A program made the translations under genes and the position numbers. A stretch of DNA of 64,000 nucleotides from Actinomycetota bacterium (GTDB taxonomy: Bacteria; Actinomycetota; Geothermincolia; Geothermincolales; RBG-13-55-18). The stretch spans positions 94,478 through 158,477 of the forward strand of contig JACIXD010000009.1 in the NCBI GenBank assembly GCA_014360645.1, in the 5' to 3' direction. This document shows positions 52,803-60,208 of the stretch, piece by piece (the first letter of the stretch is position 1; every line of letters starts with the position of its first letter). The notes under the pieces are model-generated. The model saw only the letters and a program-made list of their open reading frames with translations, made no database searches and was not told the origin of the DNA.

Positions 52803-53345
52803 TCATTCCGCCGCGATGCCGGAAATGCCCAATAACCTGTCCAACAGGTACTGTCCCGACTCTCCCTCCAGCACGTTGGGCTGGCAGCAATCGCAGATCC
52901 TGTAGGGGACCAGCTCCACCTGCGTGAGCAGGTCACCCTTCAGGCGGCAGCGGAGGAAGAACCCCTCGCGGGTGTATTTCGCCCACATCTGGTCGAAGAC
53001 GAAGTTGCCTAGGGTGTAGGCGATGAGGCTCCCGTTGTAGTACTCGTACGGCTGGATGATGTGGGGATGACTGCCGATGACCATTTCCGCCCCTGCATCG
53101 CATGCCGTATGGGCAGCGGCGCGCATGGAAGAAGATGGTTGCTGCGTGTACTCCACGCTCCAGCGAAATCCCACCACGACGAAGTCCGCCTCTGCCTTGG
53201 CCCGCGCCACGGCCTCCTTCATCGCCGCCATGTCCCGGGGGTCGTCGGGGGCGTAGGGCTGCATGTCGAACCAGGCCACGCCCGGCCTTCCCTCCCCCGC
53301 GTTGATGCTGCCGGAGATGGCGTTGTAGGCGAGGAAGGCGAACCT
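52803..53345 (-). pseudogene. CapA-like (poly-gamma-glutamate biosynthesis-type) C-terminal fragment
   Basis: The frame reads FAFLAYNAISGSINAGEG, FVVVGFRWSVEYTQQPS, GAEMVIGSHPHIIQP and LIAYTLGNFVFDQMW, the second half of CapA-family metallophosphatase-fold proteins, to a normal end. The N-terminal half, with its first metal motif (GD.M), is absent, and no start codon with a ribosome binding site lies near the break at about 53345. 5'-truncated remnant; a short active product from an internal ATG/GTG is unlikely. Confidence 0.8.
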
Positions 53346-53662
53346 TCGGCCCCCGTCTCCACGAACCTCGGGGCGTATGCCTGGCCGGAATCGCGGCCGC
53401 CGCCCCGCGGAGCGGTCAAGGAGGCCGGCGGCGGACGTCCAGGGCAGAAGAGCCCGGCGGAGCAGACCAATCTATACCGGAACGCGGTGGACCTGTAGAA
53501 TACGATACATCGGAGGTGCGTCCCGGCATAGCCGGACGAGGTGAGGGGGTCTCGCGATCGCGTGAGCCGACCGGCAGCACAGCAACTCATCGCCAAGGTA
53601 CCGTCACTCGCATCCATGTGCAGCGCCTCGAGAGCCCCGGATGACCGCGACGGGAGGTGGCC
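53346..53662. other. Non-coding gap before the redox cassette
   Basis: About 315 bp. CTGTAGAATACGATACATCGG at about 53494-53514 is the most AT-rich patch and may hold a promoter for the rightward cassette, without clear hexamer spacing. No gene recognised. Confidence 0.3.
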
Positions 53663-55339
53663 ATGAAGGAATACGACGTGGTGGTGATCGGCGCCGGGTT
53701 CGGCGGGCCGGTGGCGGCCAAGAAATGCGCCGAGGCGGGGTTCAGGACCCTCATGCTGGAGAGATCCGCCCGGGTGGGCGAAAAGGTCATCTCCGGCCTC
53801 ACCATACCCTTCTACGGCTTCCTCTTCGGGCCGGCCTTCATCCGGGACGGCAACCCGCCCATCGAGAGGCCGGTGGACGGCATCATCAACTACATCATCA
53901 AGGATATCGAGGCGGGCGACATCGAGATCGACGATTCCCTGCGCATCCCGCGTCCCCTTTCCCCCATCCTCGCCTTCGGCTACAACGCCTACTGCCGGCC
54001 CTTCTGCCAGTGGGAGGCGGAGAAGGCGGTGGAGTCCGGGGTGGAGCTGCGCACCTCCACCACCGTCGTCGAGCTGCTGAAGGAAGACGGGCGCGTGGTG
54101 GGGGTGAAAACGGACAAAGGAGAGGAGATACGGGCGCGGCTGGTCATCGACGGAGAGGGCTCCCAGGGCCTGCTGGCGGTGGGGGCGGGTATCCGCGAGA
54201 AATACCCGCCGGAGGTGATCTCCCTCGCCGACGTCTACGATTACGAGATGGCCAAGGAGGACGTGGACGAGGTGTTCGGGTACACCCTGCGCTTCTGCTG
54301 GGGTTGGGACGAGCAGAGGATCGCGCCGCCCCTGGGGCACGGAAACGGGCTCATGGTGTGGCCCTACCGCGAGAGCGTCCACTTCTGCCAGGACCAATGC
54401 CTGGCCATGGACGACGGGAAGGTGCCCAACCTGCGCAAGCTCTTCGAGGAATACCACCGCAACCTCACCTCCGGCCTGCCGTGGTGGAGAGAGGAGATCG
54501 CGCCCCGGGCGAGGCTGCGGGCGAGGGTGTTCGAGAACTTCGAGATCTTCGTGGGCCTGAACGAGAGGCTGCGCGCCATGCCCAACCACGCCGACGGCAT
54601 CATCCTCATCGGCGACGCCGCGGGGCTGGAGAGCACCGAGCTCTGCGACGGCGTTCCGGCGGCCTGGTTCTCGGCGGACATCGCCGCCGACGTGGCCATC
54701 GAGGCGCTGCGGGCGGGGGACGTCTCCGCCTCTTTCCTCTCCCGCTACGACCAGCGCGTCCGCGCCCATCCCATCATCCAGTGGTCTATCACCGCCCCCC
54801 ACCGCTACAACCTCCGCTTCGCGCAGGAGCATCACAGCCTGGAGGAGCTGCGCCGCTACGTGCACGACGGCTGGGGGCTGGGGGGATTCGCCTTCATGAG
54901 CTCGGCGCTGGTGAAGATGATCCTCCAGGCGATACGGGAGGACCCCATGATCATCACCTCCTGGCTGCGCATGTTCCCGCGCTACTACTACAACTGGCTC
55001 TACGAGAGGTACGACTACAGTGGGGGCAGAGGCGAGCCGGCGCGCGATCACTCGCGCGAGCCCAGGGTCGCCCAGGCGGTGCTGCGGGCGGGTTTTAAGC
55101 TCATGGATTCCGCCCTCGCCCTCGGCGCTCCCCTGGTGAAGGCCGCGGCGGGCCTGCTCGAGCCAGTTGCGCGTTTCGCCAACCCCGCCATGAAAGTTCT
55201 GCTCCCGGGCATCGAGGCCCTGATGCGGGGATGGAAGAAAGTGGAACCAGCGCTGGCTCCCCTGAGCGACAGGATGATCGATTTCGTGGGCCGGGCCGAC
55301 CCGGCCGTGTTCGCGGCGCCGCGGAAGGGAGGCGGTTGA
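53663..55339 (+). CDS. FixC-like FAD-dependent oxidoreductase with extra C-terminal domain
   Basis: 558 residues. FAD motif VVVIGAGFGGPVAAKKCAE, RLVIDGEGSQGLLA and IILIGDAAGLESTELCDGV mark a FixC/geranylgeranyl-reductase-type flavoprotein that works with a ferredoxin. From about residue 390 there is an additional domain (ELRRYVHDGWGLGGFAFM ... MFPRYYYNWLYERYDY) followed by an amphipathic tail. That domain recurs as a free-standing 75-residue gene three genes downstream. ATG 53663 has GGGAGG five bases upstream. The ferredoxin gene follows at once, but no electron-transfer flavoprotein (FixAB) genes are in the window. Confidence 0.88.
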   Translation: MKEYDVVVIGAGFGGPVAAKKCAEAGFRTLMLERSARVGEKVISGLTIPFYGFLFGPAFIRDGNPPIERPVDGIINYIIKDIEAGDIEIDDSLRIPRPLSPILAFGYNAYCRPFCQWEAEKAVESGVELRTSTTVVELLKEDGRVVGVKTDKGEEIRARLVIDGEGSQGLLAVGAGIREKYPPEVISLADVYDYEMAKEDVDEVFGYTLRFCWGWDEQRIAPPLGHGNGLMVWPYRESVHFCQDQCLAMDDGKVPNLRKLFEEYHRNLTSGLPWWREEIAPRARLRARVFENFEIFVGLNERLRAMPNHADGIILIGDAAGLESTELCDGVPAAWFSADIAADVAIEALRAGDVSASFLSRYDQRVRAHPIIQWSITAPHRYNLRFAQEHHSLEELRRYVHDGWGLGGFAFMSSALVKMILQAIREDPMIITSWLRMFPRYYYNWLYERYDYSGGRGEPARDHSREPRVAQAVLRAGFKLMDSALALGAPLVKAAAGLLEPVARFANPAMKVLLPGIEALMRGWKKVEPALAPLSDRMIDFVGRADPAVFAAPRKGGG

Positions 55340-55410
55340 GATGGGAGTGTCGCTTGCGCTTTTTAGCCTCTCGCAGTCTTTCGCTCCGACGCGGAAAGGA
55401 GGTCGCTGAG

Positions 55411-55680
55411 ATGACCAGGACCTACGAGGAGTTCCCGGGCGTGGAATGGGTGGAGGGCGCGGGCCAGTTCATCCGGGTCATCGAGGAGCGGTGCAGCGGT
55501 TGCGCCAACTGCGTCAAGGTATGCCTGGCTGACTGCTACGAGATCTCGGGAAAGAAGGCGCGCATCCGTGACCTGGACAGGTGCATGGAGTGCGCCTCCT
55601 GCTGGTACGTCTGCCCCGAGGACGCCATCGCCTTCTCCTGGCCGCCGGGGGGAACGGGGTTCCGCACCGACTGGGGGTAG
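55411..55680 (+). CDS. Two-cluster ferredoxin, probable partner of the FixC-like flavoprotein
   Basis: 89 residues. CSGCANCVKVCLADCYE and CMECASCWYVCPEDAI give two [4Fe-4S] sites; the first has the classical CxxCxxCxxxC with an extra Cys. The layout resembles FixX. ATG 55411 fixed by AAAGGAGGT eight bases upstream. It lies 71 bp after the flavoprotein gene and on the same strand, as fixX follows fixC. Confidence 0.9.
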   Translation: MTRTYEEFPGVEWVEGAGQFIRVIEERCSGCANCVKVCLADCYEISGKKARIRDLDRCMECASCWYVCPEDAIAFSWPPGGTGFRTDWG

Positions 55681-55784
55681 GGCCATGGTGGGCGATCCGT
55701 GCCCTTGTCCTCATTGCCCGCGGGAGCGCCGCGCGCGCCCATCCCTTCATCATCCAAACTATTTCCGACCGGCGGAGGTGGAAC

Positions 55785-56012
55785 ATGCGCGACCTGCTCG
55801 CGAGCAGGGACATGGGGGAGTTCAGGAGAAAGGTGCGCGACCACTGGGGCATCGGCGCCTTCCGCTACCGCAACATGGGAGGGCCGGTGCTCAAGGCCTC
55901 CCTCGCCGCCCTCAAGGAGCGCCCCGCCGTGGTCGCGGAATGGGCGGAGATGTTCCGCCGCTACTACCGCAACTGGGAGGAGGGCCGCTTCGACCCGCTC
56001 TCCGTTTCCTGA
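55785..56012 (+). CDS. Standalone copy of the flavoprotein's C-terminal domain
   Basis: 75 residues. The whole protein aligns with residues ~388-450 of the FixC-like flavoprotein in this cassette: EFRRKVRDHWGIGAFRYRN against ELRRYVHDGWGLGGFAFMS, and MFRRYYRNWEEGRFDP against MFPRYYYNWLYERYDY, with the KE-x-P and W residues between them matching. ATG 55785 with GGAGGTGG upstream. It may bind the flavoprotein, the ferredoxin or the same substrate. I know of no described family for it. Confidence 0.75.
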   Translation: MRDLLASRDMGEFRRKVRDHWGIGAFRYRNMGGPVLKASLAALKERPAVVAEWAEMFRRYYRNWEEGRFDPLSVS

Positions 56013-56164
56013 CCGGCCCGCGCCTGCCGGGATACCGCCGGGCCAGCCGGCGGCCGAGGTTATGAACCTGAAGCGGAGCCTGTAAACTGTGAGGTGAATA
56101 CACGCCGCGACGTCATGGCGGCAGGGAACGGCGGACGGCCCGGATGAGAAAGAAGGTGGTGAAG

Positions 56165-56683
56165 ATGGCGGACGTGCCGGCATACGAGGACTACCCCGTC
56201 AGCGAGGAGGAGATGGGGAAACGCTACCGCAACTGGACCGAGGCCCTGGCCCGGCAGGTGGTCACCCTCTACCGCATCGGCAAGGAAGTGGGCGGCGAGG
56301 CCTTCGTGGAGAGGTTGAAAGAGAAATACTACCAGGACGGCAAGAAGGGCGCCGCCATGTGGATGGCGCTCTCGGGGACCCGGCCGGAGGACTTCGCCGA
56401 CTGCATGGGGCTGCCCAGGCTGCAGGACAAGATCGACGATACCTTTGCCAATTTTTGGGATGGTTATGTCGAACACACCCCGCAGGCCTTCGAGAAAGAG
56501 CTCAAGACCTGCCCGGTAGCCCGCATCTGGTCGCGGGAGCCCGACCTCTGCGAGGTGATGCTGGGGGCGTCGCTCAAGGGCATGCTAGAGGAACTCAACC
56601 CCAGGTTCAAGACCGAGGGGTTCTCGAAGCTGCTCACCAAGGGCGACCCCGTCTGCCGCTTCCGCGTGGAGCTGGAGGAATAG
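56165..56683 (+). CDS. ATC-hydrolase-like small protein (L-2-amino-thiazoline-4-carboxylate hydrolase family)
   Basis: 172 residues. The C-terminal half has the family's cysteine and NP landmarks: LKTCPVARIWSREPDLCEVM, LEELNPRFKTEG and LTKGDPVCRFRVEL (TCP, ..LC.., NP, GDxxCxF). Many relatives have no tested function and sit next to redox genes. ATG 56165 is preferred, with GAAGGTGG upstream; ATG 56144 is possible. It belongs to the redox cassette, next gene three bases away. Confidence 0.75.
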   Translation: MADVPAYEDYPVSEEEMGKRYRNWTEALARQVVTLYRIGKEVGGEAFVERLKEKYYQDGKKGAAMWMALSGTRPEDFADCMGLPRLQDKIDDTFANFWDGYVEHTPQAFEKELKTCPVARIWSREPDLCEVMLGASLKGMLEELNPRFKTEGFSKLLTKGDPVCRFRVELEE

Positions 56684-56686
56684 GCG

Positions 56687-57181
56687 ATGGGGGAGGACAA
56701 GTCGACGGAGGAGTTCCTGGACCGCCTGGCGCAGAAGGCGGGGGATCACATGCAGGCCTACGGGAGCTGCGCGCAGGGGACCCTGCGCGCCCTGCAGGAG
56801 GAGTTCGGCCTGGGCAACGCCGAGGTCCTCAAGGCGGCCACGGCCATGCCTGGCGTCGCATTGCGGGGCGAGACCTGCGGCGCGGTGCTGGGAGCGATCA
56901 TGGCGCTGGGCCTGGCCTTCGGGCGCGAGAAGCCGGATGAATACGAGGCTTTCATGCTCACCCAGCGGGCCGCGCACCGCCTCTGCCGCCACTTCGCGGA
57001 GGAGTTCGGCAGCTGCATGTGCTCGGACATCCACATGCGCCTCTTCGGACGCCGTTTCGACCTCACCGACCCCAGGGACATGGAGGCGTTCGCGGCCGCC
57101 GGCGCCTCCGAGCGATGCCGCAAGCCCGTGGGCTGGGCCGCGCGCGCGGCGGGGAGGATGATCCTGGAGGCCCGGCAATAG
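56687..57181 (+). CDS. C_GCAxxG_C_C-family probable redox protein
   Basis: 164 residues. Family motif pieces in order: GSCAQGTL, ETCGAVLGAIMALGLA, GSCMCSDIHMRLFG and a final ERCRKPVGWAA, giving the conserved C..GCA/CxxG..C..C pattern. Family members bind metals or clusters and accompany reductases. It starts three bases after the previous stop with GGAGG upstream, and closes the cassette. Confidence 0.85.
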   Translation: MGEDKSTEEFLDRLAQKAGDHMQAYGSCAQGTLRALQEEFGLGNAEVLKAATAMPGVALRGETCGAVLGAIMALGLAFGREKPDEYEAFMLTQRAAHRLCRHFAEEFGSCMCSDIHMRLFGRRFDLTDPRDMEAFAAAGASERCRKPVGWAARAAGRMILEARQ

Positions 57182-57325
57182 GAAGAGGCCTTGGGGACAC
57201 CCGCGAATCGGCGGCAACGCCTCAGGCGGACACGGGGTTTTATCGATATCTTGGTATTGTTGCCTGTCTCCACCATCACTGGTATAGATCCGGCTTAGTG
57301 ACCACATCATGGTCATGGAGAATGG

Positions 57326-57658
57326 CTATCTGTATTCCGAAGGCATCCTGCTCTCTATCCACCCGAGAAGCTCATCCGCGCATCTTACCAGGCTCTCGGC
57401 GTCGCTGCTTCTCGCCAACTTGACGTCATAATTTATATCCGTCTTCTTGCTGACTATACGCCTGAATATCAGTTCCGCCTCCTTAACGTCCTTGCCTTTT
57501 ACCCTCTCCACTAGTAAGAAGGCGGCGTCTTCATGCTTCTTCCCTGAGGATATCTCTCCCGATACGGCTACGGTCAAAGCGTTGCAAGCATTGAAGGCGC
57601 GCTTGACCGCATTTGAGGCAGCGGAGTTGAAATTTCCTCTGTCCAGCTCAGGGTGCAT
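57326..57658 (-). CDS. HEPN-domain protein
   Basis: 110 residues, all alpha. ASNAVKRAFNACNALTV and ISSGKKHEDAAFLL follow the HEPN pattern (A..RA..A...AL.....G....KH......F). The usual R-x4-6-H nuclease motif is not obvious. HEPN proteins usually pair with a minimal nucleotidyltransferase as toxin or antitoxin; no such partner is intact here, and a 19-codon frame after its stop (IQIAILHDHDVVTK) is not recognised. ATG 57658 with AGGG five bases upstream. AT-richer than the cassette next to it, so probably part of an acquired island. Confidence 0.55.
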   Translation of the reverse strand: MHPELDRGNFNSAASNAVKRAFNACNALTVAVSGEISSGKKHEDAAFLLVERVKGKDVKEAELIFRRIVSKKTDINYDVKLARSSDAESLVRCADELLGWIESRMPSEYR

Positions 57659-58075
57659 AGTAACCCTGGCCTCGAGGGCTTGAAGGATCCTTATGCTCTA
57701 TCGCTGTCCTTTATCCTCGAGAGATTGATATTCTGCCTGGATCTTATGGACAGGGAGTCCAGGGTAGAGATAGTAGCCGAGAAGCGCGGCAGGAAAGAAG
57801 ATGGGATGTTGATATCCCATTACAATTCCATAATTGACCGGGGAACGCACTACGTTTCATCTGAACGTTTCTTTTCAAGAATAGCCGATTTTCAATTCCG
57901 CACTAAACTAGATAATGTAAACGGCTTGCAGCTTGCCGACCTATGTGCATACCCGCTTGCTAGGCATGTATTGAACCCCCTGGAACCCTATATCCCATTT
58001 AAGATCATCGAGAAGAAAATATACTGCGACAAGAGGGGGAACATCGACGGCTGGGGACTCAAAATCTTCCCATAA
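57653..58075 (+). pseudogene. DUF3800 protein, 5'-truncated
   Basis: 140 codons. DRESRVEIVAEKRGRKEDG, FRTKLDNVNGLQLADLCAYPL and RHVLNP are the C-terminal half of DUF3800, an RNase-H-like family common near mobile and defence genes. The N-terminal half with the first acidic motif (YIDESG) is missing; similarity begins near 57683 at KDPYALSLSFILERL, right where the divergent HEPN gene begins. Probably a deletion or insertion junction. The fragment ends normally before a hairpin. Confidence 0.7.
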
Positions 58076-58083
58076 AACAAAAA

Positions 58084-58103
58084 GTCTTCTTTCGAAGACC
58101 TTT
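58084..58103. terminator. Hairpin terminator after the DUF3800 fragment
   Basis: GTCTTC-TTTC-GAAGAC (58084-58099) followed by CTTTT on the plus strand; on the minus strand the same stem is followed by TTTTTGTTTTATGG, which is stronger. It can end transcripts from both sides. Confidence 0.55.
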
Positions 58104-58156
58104 TGCCGACCGGGGACACCCCGATCCACTTATCAAATTACCCTGCGCCAGCTCTC

Positions 58157-58321
58157 ATGTCAACGGCAATATATCGTGACCCGGTGACACCCGAATTCCG
58201 CAGTTCGAAGGCAAAAGCTTTTCTGAAAAGGGCATTGAGCAGCAAGAATGAATATGCAAGAGAAACGTGTAGTGCCTACGACGATATCTCGAAGAACCTG
58301 GGAGGCTTTTTTATCCCTAAA
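58157..58321 (+). pseudogene. Short frame apparently interrupted by the IS element
   Basis: From ATG 58157 a charged helical product is encoded (FRSSKAKAFLKRALSSKNE in part) that runs into the left end of the IS at 58322. Removing the IS and one copy of CTAAA joins it to ATTCCTGTTATAGGTATATAA at 60131-60151, giving a closed 61-codon frame. There is no ribosome binding site and I do not recognise the product, so it may be chance. Confidence 0.25.
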
Positions 58322-60130
58322 CTCATCTTCTACAGTTGCATTTTTAGAATACCAGGTAAAGGGGCGTTTTTCAGCATGAAAAACGGGGCTTGGCACTACA
58401 GTTGCGCCATCCTCGCCGATGGCGGTACGGCCACGCCCGCGGCCTTGAAGACCTTGCCAGCTACTCCCTCGAGGGGGCTTCTCAGCAGCCATCTCTTCCC
58501 GCCGTCGGCCACCTCTATCTCGTAGACGGCCTCCAGGTCCTGCTTCAGTTGCCTCCACTCGCAGGGGAAGTCCACCCGTCTCTTCAGCTCGTGCATGATG
58601 AGAAGAGCCAGAAAGGAGCAGAAGACGTGGCCGGAGATGGTTGAATCGTACTTGTGGTAGATGGGCCGGGTGGCAAGCGTGTCCTTGGCCTCCCGGAAGA
58701 CCCTCTCCACTCGCCACAGCTCTTTGTACTTGAGGGCTACTTCCTCGGCGGAGAGATCTGCTGTTGTCGTGAGTACCCAGCGGCCGTCGTAGCACTCCTC
58801 CGTCTTCACCCGCTCCCAGTCTATCTCCGGCTTTTGCCCCAGCTGGAGATAGCGTCGGTAGCCGGAGTTGCCGATGAGCGATGACGCTCCCCTCTTCAGC
58901 TTTTCCTGGAGGTCGGATACGATGGCCTCCCTGGCGGCGCGGTCGTGCACGGCCTCGGAGGGATTCACGCACACCACGTATCTCTTTCCCTCGTGGGCGA
59001 CCTCTTTCACCTTGAGGTTACCCGATACCTCCCTGTACCTTCCCGCCCGGGAGAGGGCCTCGGCCATGGCCCGCTTCTCCAGGCGCATACCCGCCCCCAG
59101 GATGTAGGGGAAGCCCATATCGGTGAGCTTTTTAGCGTTCTGCGCCCCCACCATGCCGCGGTCGGCAACGATACAGATATCGGATACCCCGAAGCGCTCC
59201 CGCAAGGCGGCGGCCACGGGGAGAATAGTGGCGGCGTCGGCGGTGTTTCCGGGCCACATGGGACAGGATATCGGCCTCTCCGCCCCGTCCATGACCACCC
59301 CCACCACCATCCGGTTCTCATCCGGCCGCCGGTCCTTGGGATATCCCCTCTGCCCCAGGGCCTCTCCGCCCCGGCCCTCGAAGCAGAGGGAGGTGGTACA
59401 GAAGAAGACCACGGAGAGGGAGCAGAAAAGGTCGCGGTTGCGGAAGAAGAGTTCCTCCTCCATGCCCTCCCGGTTCTCCCCCGGCCAGGCCATGGCGCGG
59501 TAGAGGTGGTGCAGGGAGATTCCCTCCGCCTCGGAGATGCGGAAGTCTCTGGCCTGCCTCTCGGCAAACCTGTCCGATCCGGGGAAGAAGAGGCGGGCCA
59601 GGACCGCGGCGTAGACGGCCCGCTCCACGGAGAACGCGTACTTGCGCCCGGAAAGCAGCTTGGCTATTGCGGCGTCGCAGCCCAGCTCCGACCACAGCCT
59701 TGCGCAGACGAGGTCGGGGCCTATCTTCACGGCCTTCTTCGCCTCGAGCTTCCCCTCCCGGAAATCCTCCGTCACCCTGACTCTGTCGCTGAAGCGGGAG
59801 AGGGATTTCAATACCCCCTCTATCTGGCCGGATGCGGAAAGCTCTTCCTTTCTGCCCAGGGTGGCGATCACCCTCTGGCGTAATTTGGCCCCCTCGCGGT
59901 AGTTCTCCACCACCTGCAGGTAGGTGCGGCCCTGGACGGTCTTCTCTCGGATAAACATATCACTACCAAGAGACCACGCTATCGCCCCGTTATTATGCTT
60001 ATTAGCCAAACTTCTTCCCCCTATCGTGGCGCTACATTTGAGCGCGTTTCGTAAGCCGGAATCCGTCTGCCTGGGCTTTTATGTTTGGAAATGGTCAAAA
60101 TCGGGGGCCAACTGTAGAAGATGAGCTAAA
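58317..60130 (-). mobile_element. Complete IS1634/IS4-type insertion sequence with 5-bp target duplication
   Basis: Perfect 17-bp terminal inverted repeats CTCATCTTCTACAGTTG at 58322-58338 and its complement at 60109-60125 bound an element of 1804 bp. It is flanked by the direct repeat CTAAA (58317-58321 and 60126-60130), so it moved in as one unit and has not been rearranged. It encodes one transposase on the minus strand. The element is more GC-rich than the DNA on both sides. Confidence 0.92.
58396..59958 (-). CDS. IS1634-family transposase (DDE, IS4 superfamily)
   Basis: About 520 residues from ATG 59958 (MFIREKTVQGRTYLQ); the frame is open 17 codons further upstream. DDE residues are recognisable: VVGVVMDGAERPIS with its Asp, VSDICIVADRGMVG, and the Y-2-R-3-E-6-K type motif VERVFREAKDTLATRP followed by SGHVFCSFLALL. 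Length and motif order fit IS1634. Intact, with inverted repeats and target duplication present, so it may be active. Confidence 0.93.
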   Translation of the reverse strand: MFIREKTVQGRTYLQVVENYREGAKLRQRVIATLGRKEELSASGQIEGVLKSLSRFSDRVRVTEDFREGKLEAKKAVKIGPDLVCARLWSELGCDAAIAKLLSGRKYAFSVERAVYAAVLARLFFPGSDRFAERQARDFRISEAEGISLHHLYRAMAWPGENREGMEEELFFRNRDLFCSLSVVFFCTTSLCFEGRGGEALGQRGYPKDRRPDENRMVVGVVMDGAERPISCPMWPGNTADAATILPVAAALRERFGVSDICIVADRGMVGAQNAKKLTDMGFPYILGAGMRLEKRAMAEALSRAGRYREVSGNLKVKEVAHEGKRYVVCVNPSEAVHDRAAREAIVSDLQEKLKRGASSLIGNSGYRRYLQLGQKPEIDWERVKTEECYDGRWVLTTTADLSAEEVALKYKELWRVERVFREAKDTLATRPIYHKYDSTISGHVFCSFLALLIMHELKRRVDFPCEWRQLKQDLEAVYEIEVADGGKRWLLRSPLEGVAGKVFKAAGVAVPPSARMAQL

Positions 60131-60208
60131 ATTCCTGTTATAGGTATATAAAAATCCTATCTCATATTATAGAGGAGCAGCGACAAGCTACCTTCTCGCA
60201 CGAGCTAG

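Noticed and set aside
55685..55784. Small cysteine-rich frame (MVGDPCPCPHC) after the ferredoxin gene
   Set aside because: No ribosome binding site, runs far past the next gene's start in another frame; probably chance.
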